Positions 14,399 to 17,555 of a stretch of DNA of 17,555 nucleotides are shown piece by piece; the stretch's first letter is position 1, and each line of letters opens with the position of its first letter. A model generated the notes under the pieces. It ran no database searches. It was not told where the DNA came from and saw only the letters and a list, made by a program, of their open reading frames with translations. A program made the translations under genes and the position numbers. Source of the stretch: Palsa-459 sp035937595 (GTDB lineage: Bacteria > Actinomycetota > Acidimicrobiia > Acidimicrobiales > RAAP-2); contig DASZHS010000026.1 of NCBI GenBank assembly GCA_035937595.1, positions 1-17,555 of the forward strand, in the 5' to 3' direction.

Positions 14399-15738
14399 GA
14401 CCGCGCCTCGGCGCCGGGCGTCGGCACCGCCGTCGTGACCACCGAGGACGGTCGAGCGGCGTCAACGACGCCGACGCCCTCGGTCGGCCGCAGCGCGTCG
14501 CGGCGGACCGGTGACGTGAAGAGCCACGACCACACGAGCAGGTTCACCGGGTAGACGACGTAGCCGACGCGCGTCGCGGGCGCCGCGCACATGACCACGA
14601 TGGCGATCACGGCGGTCAGCCGGCAGACGCCGGCGACGTCGCGCGGCGGGCGGCGCCACAGCCACCACGCGAGCACGGGCACGCCGACGGCGCCGAGACC
14701 GACGAGCAGCACGCGGCGCACGGACGGCACGACCGTGACGAGGAGGTGCCCGGGCAGCGGGCTCGCCGCCGGCGAGTCGATACCCGAGAGGCCGAGCGGG
14801 AAGGCGATCACGTTCTCGTAGAACGTGTGCGGGTCCCACACGAAGAAGGGGACCACGACCACCGCGACGATCGCCGCCATGATCGCCCCGGTGCGACCCG
14901 CCGACCGGTGCCCGTCGCGGTCGCGCACGATGAGGAGGCACAGAAGGCCGAGGGGCCACGCGGTGAGCTTCATCGCCATGGCGACGCCGAAGGCGACGCC
15001 CGAGGTGAGCTCGCGCCGCCGGGCGACCGCGACCAGGCCGACGAGCGAGAGGGCGAGCACCGGCAGGTCGTCGCCGCCGCCGGCCAAGAAGACCGCACCC
15101 GTCGGCAGGACCAAGAAGACCTGCGCGGCACGCAGCGAGCGCTCCGGCGGGGCGCGCGCCAGCCGCAGCGCGACGAGGAAGAGCCCGATCGACAGGAGCG
15201 CCATCCAGAGCCGCCCGTCGCCGAGCGAGCCCAGCCAGTGCACGGTCGAGGGCAGGCCGAAGGCGAGCATGAGGGGGAAGTACGGGAAGAACGCCTCGTA
15301 GCGCGGCACGCCGGGGACCTGCCCGATGAGCCGGGCGCCGACGAGCTGGGCGACGTAGGGATCGTGGCCGCCGACGAGGGCATGGCCCGCCCGCTCGATC
15401 ACGCCCACCTCGGGCAGCACGTGGACCTCGCGGCCCGCCTGGGCGCGCTGGTGCACCATCAGGGCCATCGGCACGAGCGCCACGAAGACGAAGCACACCG
15501 CGGTCAGCGCCACGCGCGCGAGCAGCGCACGGCTCGGCCGGACGACGCACAGGACCCCGGCGGCCACGGCGCACGCCGCGTAGCCGACGGCCGCGTCGCG
15601 GCCCCAGTCGCGGTGCGGCGACAGGTCGCTGTTGGCCCACAGCAGGACGGCGAAGACCGCCGAGCCTGCGAAGAGGAGCCCATCGACCGCCAGGGCCGAT
15701 GGCCTCGGGTGCGGGCGTCGGGGCGAGCCGGTGGTCAC
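14359..15738 (-). CDS. Multi-pass membrane glycosyltransferase, GT-C fold (GT87/DUF2029-like)
   Basis: A 459-residue integral membrane protein with about ten hydrophobic segments, starting at 16-34, 50-66 and 72-95. An outer loop at 96-150 contains GHDPY (124-128), followed by the aromatic FFPYFPLMLAFG (150-161). Further on are GGGDDLP (220-226), MKLTAWPLGLL (256-266) and FFVWDPHTFYEN (298-309), all typical of polyprenol-phosphate-sugar-dependent GT-C enzymes such as actinobacterial mannosyltransferases. Such enzymes add a sugar to a lipid-linked or envelope glycan outside the membrane. Donor and acceptor cannot be read from sequence. The start is uncertain: GTG 15738 is the first plausible codon before the first helix, without a clear Shine-Dalgarno site. 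The C-terminal tail of about 50 residues is hydrophilic and overlaps the end of the facing gene by 40 nt. Confidence 0.7.
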   Translation of the reverse strand: MTTGSPRRPHPRPSALAVDGLLFAGSAVFAVLLWANSDLSPHRDWGRDAAVGYAACAVAAGVLCVVRPSRALLARVALTAVCFVFVALVPMALMVHQRAQAGREVHVLPEVGVIERAGHALVGGHDPYVAQLVGARLIGQVPGVPRYEAFFPYFPLMLAFGLPSTVHWLGSLGDGRLWMALLSIGLFLVALRLARAPPERSLRAAQVFLVLPTGAVFLAGGGDDLPVLALSLVGLVAVARRRELTSGVAFGVAMAMKLTAWPLGLLCLLIVRDRDGHRSAGRTGAIMAAIVAVVVVPFFVWDPHTFYENVIAFPLGLSGIDSPAASPLPGHLLVTVVPSVRRVLLVGLGAVGVPVLAWWLWRRPPRDVAGVCRLTAVIAIVVMCAAPATRVGYVVYPVNLLVWSWLFTSPVRRDALRPTEGVGVVDAARPSSVVTTAVPTPGAEARSQLKSETWNSRNV

Positions 15739-15782
15739 GGTGGTGGCGGCGCGGAGGATCGGGCCGATCCGCCCGCTGCCGC

Positions 15783-15788
15783 ATCGTA
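15783..15788 (-). promoter_or_regulatory. Possible -10 box TACGAT for the glycosyltransferase gene
   Basis: TACGAT on the minus strand fits TANNNT and lies 44 nt upstream of GTG 15738, in the 154-bp gap after the peptidase gene. It would give a leader of nearly 40 nt. There is no supporting -35. Confidence 0.25.
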
Positions 15789-15814
15789 CCGACCCACCGC
15801 GTCGGCCTCGGCGA

Positions 15815-15830
15815 CCGGACCTCGGTCCGG
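15815..15830 (-). terminator. Hairpin downstream of the S9 peptidase gene
   Basis: CCGGAC-CTCG-GTCCGG on the plus strand is a perfect 6-bp stem with a tetraloop, 63 nt beyond the peptidase stop. It could end the peptidase mRNA, but it lacks a T-tract. The rest of the 15739-15892 gap holds only the possible -10 box noted separately. Confidence 0.3.
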
Positions 15831-15892
15831 CACCGCGGCGCGCCGTCCACGTCGGCGTGTGTCGACCAGCGCCACCGACGCCGTGGTCGTCG

Positions 15893-17555
15893 TCACGATG
15901 GCGCCGTCGCGGCGCGCCCGCTCTCGTGGGTGGCCCCGACCAGGCGATCGTAGAAGGCGAGCTCGGCGCCGAGCGCCGTCGCCCGCCCCGCCGTCGACCG
16001 AAAGCCGTGGCCCTCCCCCGGCACGGCGACGAGCTCGACGTCGTCGAGCGACGCACGAAGCGCGTCGAGCAGCTCGGCGGTCTCGGCCGGGGTCACGACC
16101 CGGTCGTCCTCACCCTGGACGACGAGGACGTGCCCGCGCAGGTGGGGGGCGCGCTGCACGGGTGAGCGGTCCGCCCCGTTCGGTCCGACGAGCGCGGCGA
16201 GGTAGCCCGCCTCGAACCCCGTGTCGTCGTCGGCGAAGCGGGACGCCGGGTACCACGCGACCGCGCCCTGGAAGACGCCGTCGGCGAGGGCGAGGAGCGC
16301 CGTCGTGCCGCCCGCGCTCGTCCCTCGGATGAAGAGCGCCGCGGGGTCGGCGACCTCGGTGCCCACGAGGTGGCGCGCGGCCGCGACGCACTCGGCGACG
16401 TCGAGCGCCCCGAAGCGGCCGAGGAGCCGCTCGCGGTGCGCGCGGCCGTGCGCCGTCGAGCCCGACGTGTCGACCGCGACGACGGCGTACCCGTGCCCGG
16501 CGAGCAGGTGCACGATCGGGGCGTAGGCGCGGTCCACGGCGCCCGTCGGACCCGGGTGGACCGCGACCACTAGCGGCCACGGTCGGTCCCCCTCGGTCGT
16601 CGGGCGCCACAGCACGCCGTCGAGGTCGACCCCGTCGGCACGGAACGAGACACGCTCGGGGACTGGCGGCGCCCAGCGCGTGGCGGGCGTGGCCCCGACC
16701 TGGACGACCTCCAGGCGTGCCGGGCGGACGTCGAGGCGCGAGGCGACGCACACGACGCCCTGGGCGCGCGTCGATGCGCCGACCCACCCGACCCGCGCGT
16801 CGTCGGCGGCCACGCCGTCGACGCGCACGCAGGGCTGGTCGAGCACGCAGAGCGCGCCGTCGGGCGCCAGCACGCCGACGTGCTCGCCGTCGCCGTCGGC
16901 GAACGCACAGGCGAGTGCGCCGTCTGCCCCGAGGCCCGCGAGCCAGCGGCAGGTGAGCCAGTGCGGCCGCTGGAACTCCGCGTGCCGCCCGCAGAGGCGC
17001 CGCACCGCGCCGCCGTCGTCGCACACCCACGGCTGCCAGAACCCCGCCGCCTCCGTGACGTAGGCGAGCGAGCCGTCCGCCCGCCACGTGGGCTGCCCCG
17101 CCGAGACGCCACGACCGCCGTCGACGCGACGCGGCGGGCCACAGCCGATCGACGCCGTGGTCACCTCGAGCGACGCCACGCGGACCTCGGCGGCGTCCCA
17201 GGGCATCGAGCCGAGCGGCCACTCGAGCCAGGCGATCCTCGTCGCGTCCAGGGACACCTGGGGCTCCGCGCACCGCCCCGCGACGACCAGCAGCGACACC
17301 CGTGCGCCCGACGACACGTCGATCGCGACGAGCGCGTGCGAGGCGGTGACGTGGCCGACGTGCTCGGCCACCGCGACGACCCACGGGGTCCCGGGCACCG
17401 AGGTCGGATCGCCGAGCGCGTCGCCCGCATCGGGCACCGGGCCCACGGGCGTGAACCCCGTCGCCGAGAGCGCGCCCAGCTGCTGGGTGCGCGCCTCGAT
17501 GCCGACGGGACCGAGCGGCGTCGCGCACCACGCGCCCGCGCCGTAGCCGTAGAGG
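15893..17555 (-). CDS. S9-family serine peptidase (prolyl oligopeptidase / acylaminoacyl-peptidase type), N-terminus cut by window edge
   Basis: The frame is open to the right edge; 553 residues are visible and the first roughly 50-100 are missing. The N-terminal two-thirds is a beta-propeller-like region with repeated strands such as the YGYGAGAW stretch at the edge, typical of S9 peptidases, and PTWRADGSLAYVTE. The C-terminal third is an alpha/beta hydrolase: VVAVHPGP, the nucleophile in GTSAGG (Ser codon at 16316-16318), the Asp in GEDDRVVTP and the His in GEGHGF. The triad is therefore complete and in the right order. Such enzymes cut short peptides or remove blocked N-terminal residues. 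No secretion signal can be judged because the start is outside. GTG 17446 is only an internal codon; the homologous sequence continues upstream of it. Confidence 0.9.
   Translation of the reverse strand, partial: LYGYGAGAWCATPLGPVGIEARTQQLGALSATGFTPVGPVPDAGDALGDPTSVPGTPWVVAVAEHVGHVTASHALVAIDVSSGARVSLLVVAGRCAEPQVSLDATRIAWLEWPLGSMPWDAAEVRVASLEVTTASIGCGPPRRVDGGRGVSAGQPTWRADGSLAYVTEAAGFWQPWVCDDGGAVRRLCGRHAEFQRPHWLTCRWLAGLGADGALACAFADGDGEHVGVLAPDGALCVLDQPCVRVDGVAADDARVGWVGASTRAQGVVCVASRLDVRPARLEVVQVGATPATRWAPPVPERVSFRADGVDLDGVLWRPTTEGDRPWPLVVAVHPGPTGAVDRAYAPIVHLLAGHGYAVVAVDTSGSTAHGRAHRERLLGRFGALDVAECVAAARHLVGTEVADPAALFIRGTSAGGTTALLALADGVFQGAVAWYPASRFADDDTGFEAGYLAALVGPNGADRSPVQRAPHLRGHVLVVQGEDDRVVTPAETAELLDALRASLDDVELVAVPGEGHGFRSTAGRATALGAELAFYDRLVGATHESGRAATAPS

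Noticed and set aside
12433..14514. 693-residue plus-strand open frame through thiG, thiD and beyond
   Set aside because: It is a shadow frame. thiG on the minus strand and thiD in another plus frame have full family signatures over the same bases.
14462..15850. 462-residue minus-strand frame starting near the ATG at 15785
   Set aside because: Its translation is Arg/Ala/Pro-rich and lacks hydrophobic helices. The overlapping frame encodes a coherent multi-pass membrane protein.

Overview
The window is very GC-rich chromosomal DNA from an actinobacterium. It has GTG start codons and 1-8 nt gene overlaps, and almost no non-coding sequence. Three things point to a deep-branching lineage such as Acidimicrobiia or a relative: the P-protein of glycine cleavage is split into two subunits, whereas Streptomyces and Mycobacterium use one long GcvP; a MerR-type regulator closely resembles M. 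tuberculosis Rv1830; and several genes carry the TANNNT-N6-GTG arrangement typical of leaderless actinobacterial transcripts. The lineage call is inference from gene content.

Layout. (1) Positions 1-3217, plus strand: four tightly coupled genes for meta-cleavage of an aromatic acid. They encode the 3' part of a semialdehyde dehydrogenase (HpaE-like), a class III extradiol dioxygenase (HpaD-like), an acetoacetate-decarboxylase-fold protein and a small VOC protein. A perfect hairpin at 3237-3253 separates them from the converging genes. (2) Positions 3277-7145, minus strand: two tandem paralogous secreted proteins built from IPT/TIG-like beta domains. The second also carries three FN3-like repeats, each with a C-x8-C loop. 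I can assign no function beyond surface or secreted structure or adhesion. (3) Positions 7273-12933, minus strand: in transcription order thiG, a MerR regulator (Rv1830 type), a small protein with a possible PD-(D/E)XK-like core, gcvT, gcvPA and gcvPB. No gcvH is present here. (4) Positions 12986-14398, plus strand: thiD, divergent from thiG, followed by a small membrane-anchored hypothetical protein. (5) Positions 14359-17555, minus strand: a GT-C-type membrane glycosyltransferase and an S9-family serine peptidase cut by the window edge.

How the genes work together. The first block takes a catechol-type acid through ring cleavage and semialdehyde oxidation; the ADC-fold enzyme is a candidate for a later decarboxylation or hydrolysis step. 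The gcv genes encode the T and P components that feed C1 units into tetrahydrofolate from glycine. ThiG and ThiD make the thiazole and pyrimidine halves of thiamine. The most systematic signal in the non-coding DNA is a set of TANNNT boxes 6-7 nt upstream of GTG starts at thiD, thiG, merR, gcvT and the gene at 13823. Two of these boxes reuse the stop codon of the preceding gene. They predict leaderless transcription and an internal promoter that separates gcvT-gcvPA-gcvPB from merR.

No tRNA, rRNA, CRISPR array, insertion sequence or phage gene was seen. The clearest candidates for undescribed biology are the tandem IPT/TIG proteins with their shared Cys-paired block and C-x8-C repeats, the small nuclease-fold-like protein coupled to merR, and the ADC-fold enzyme in the aromatic cluster.
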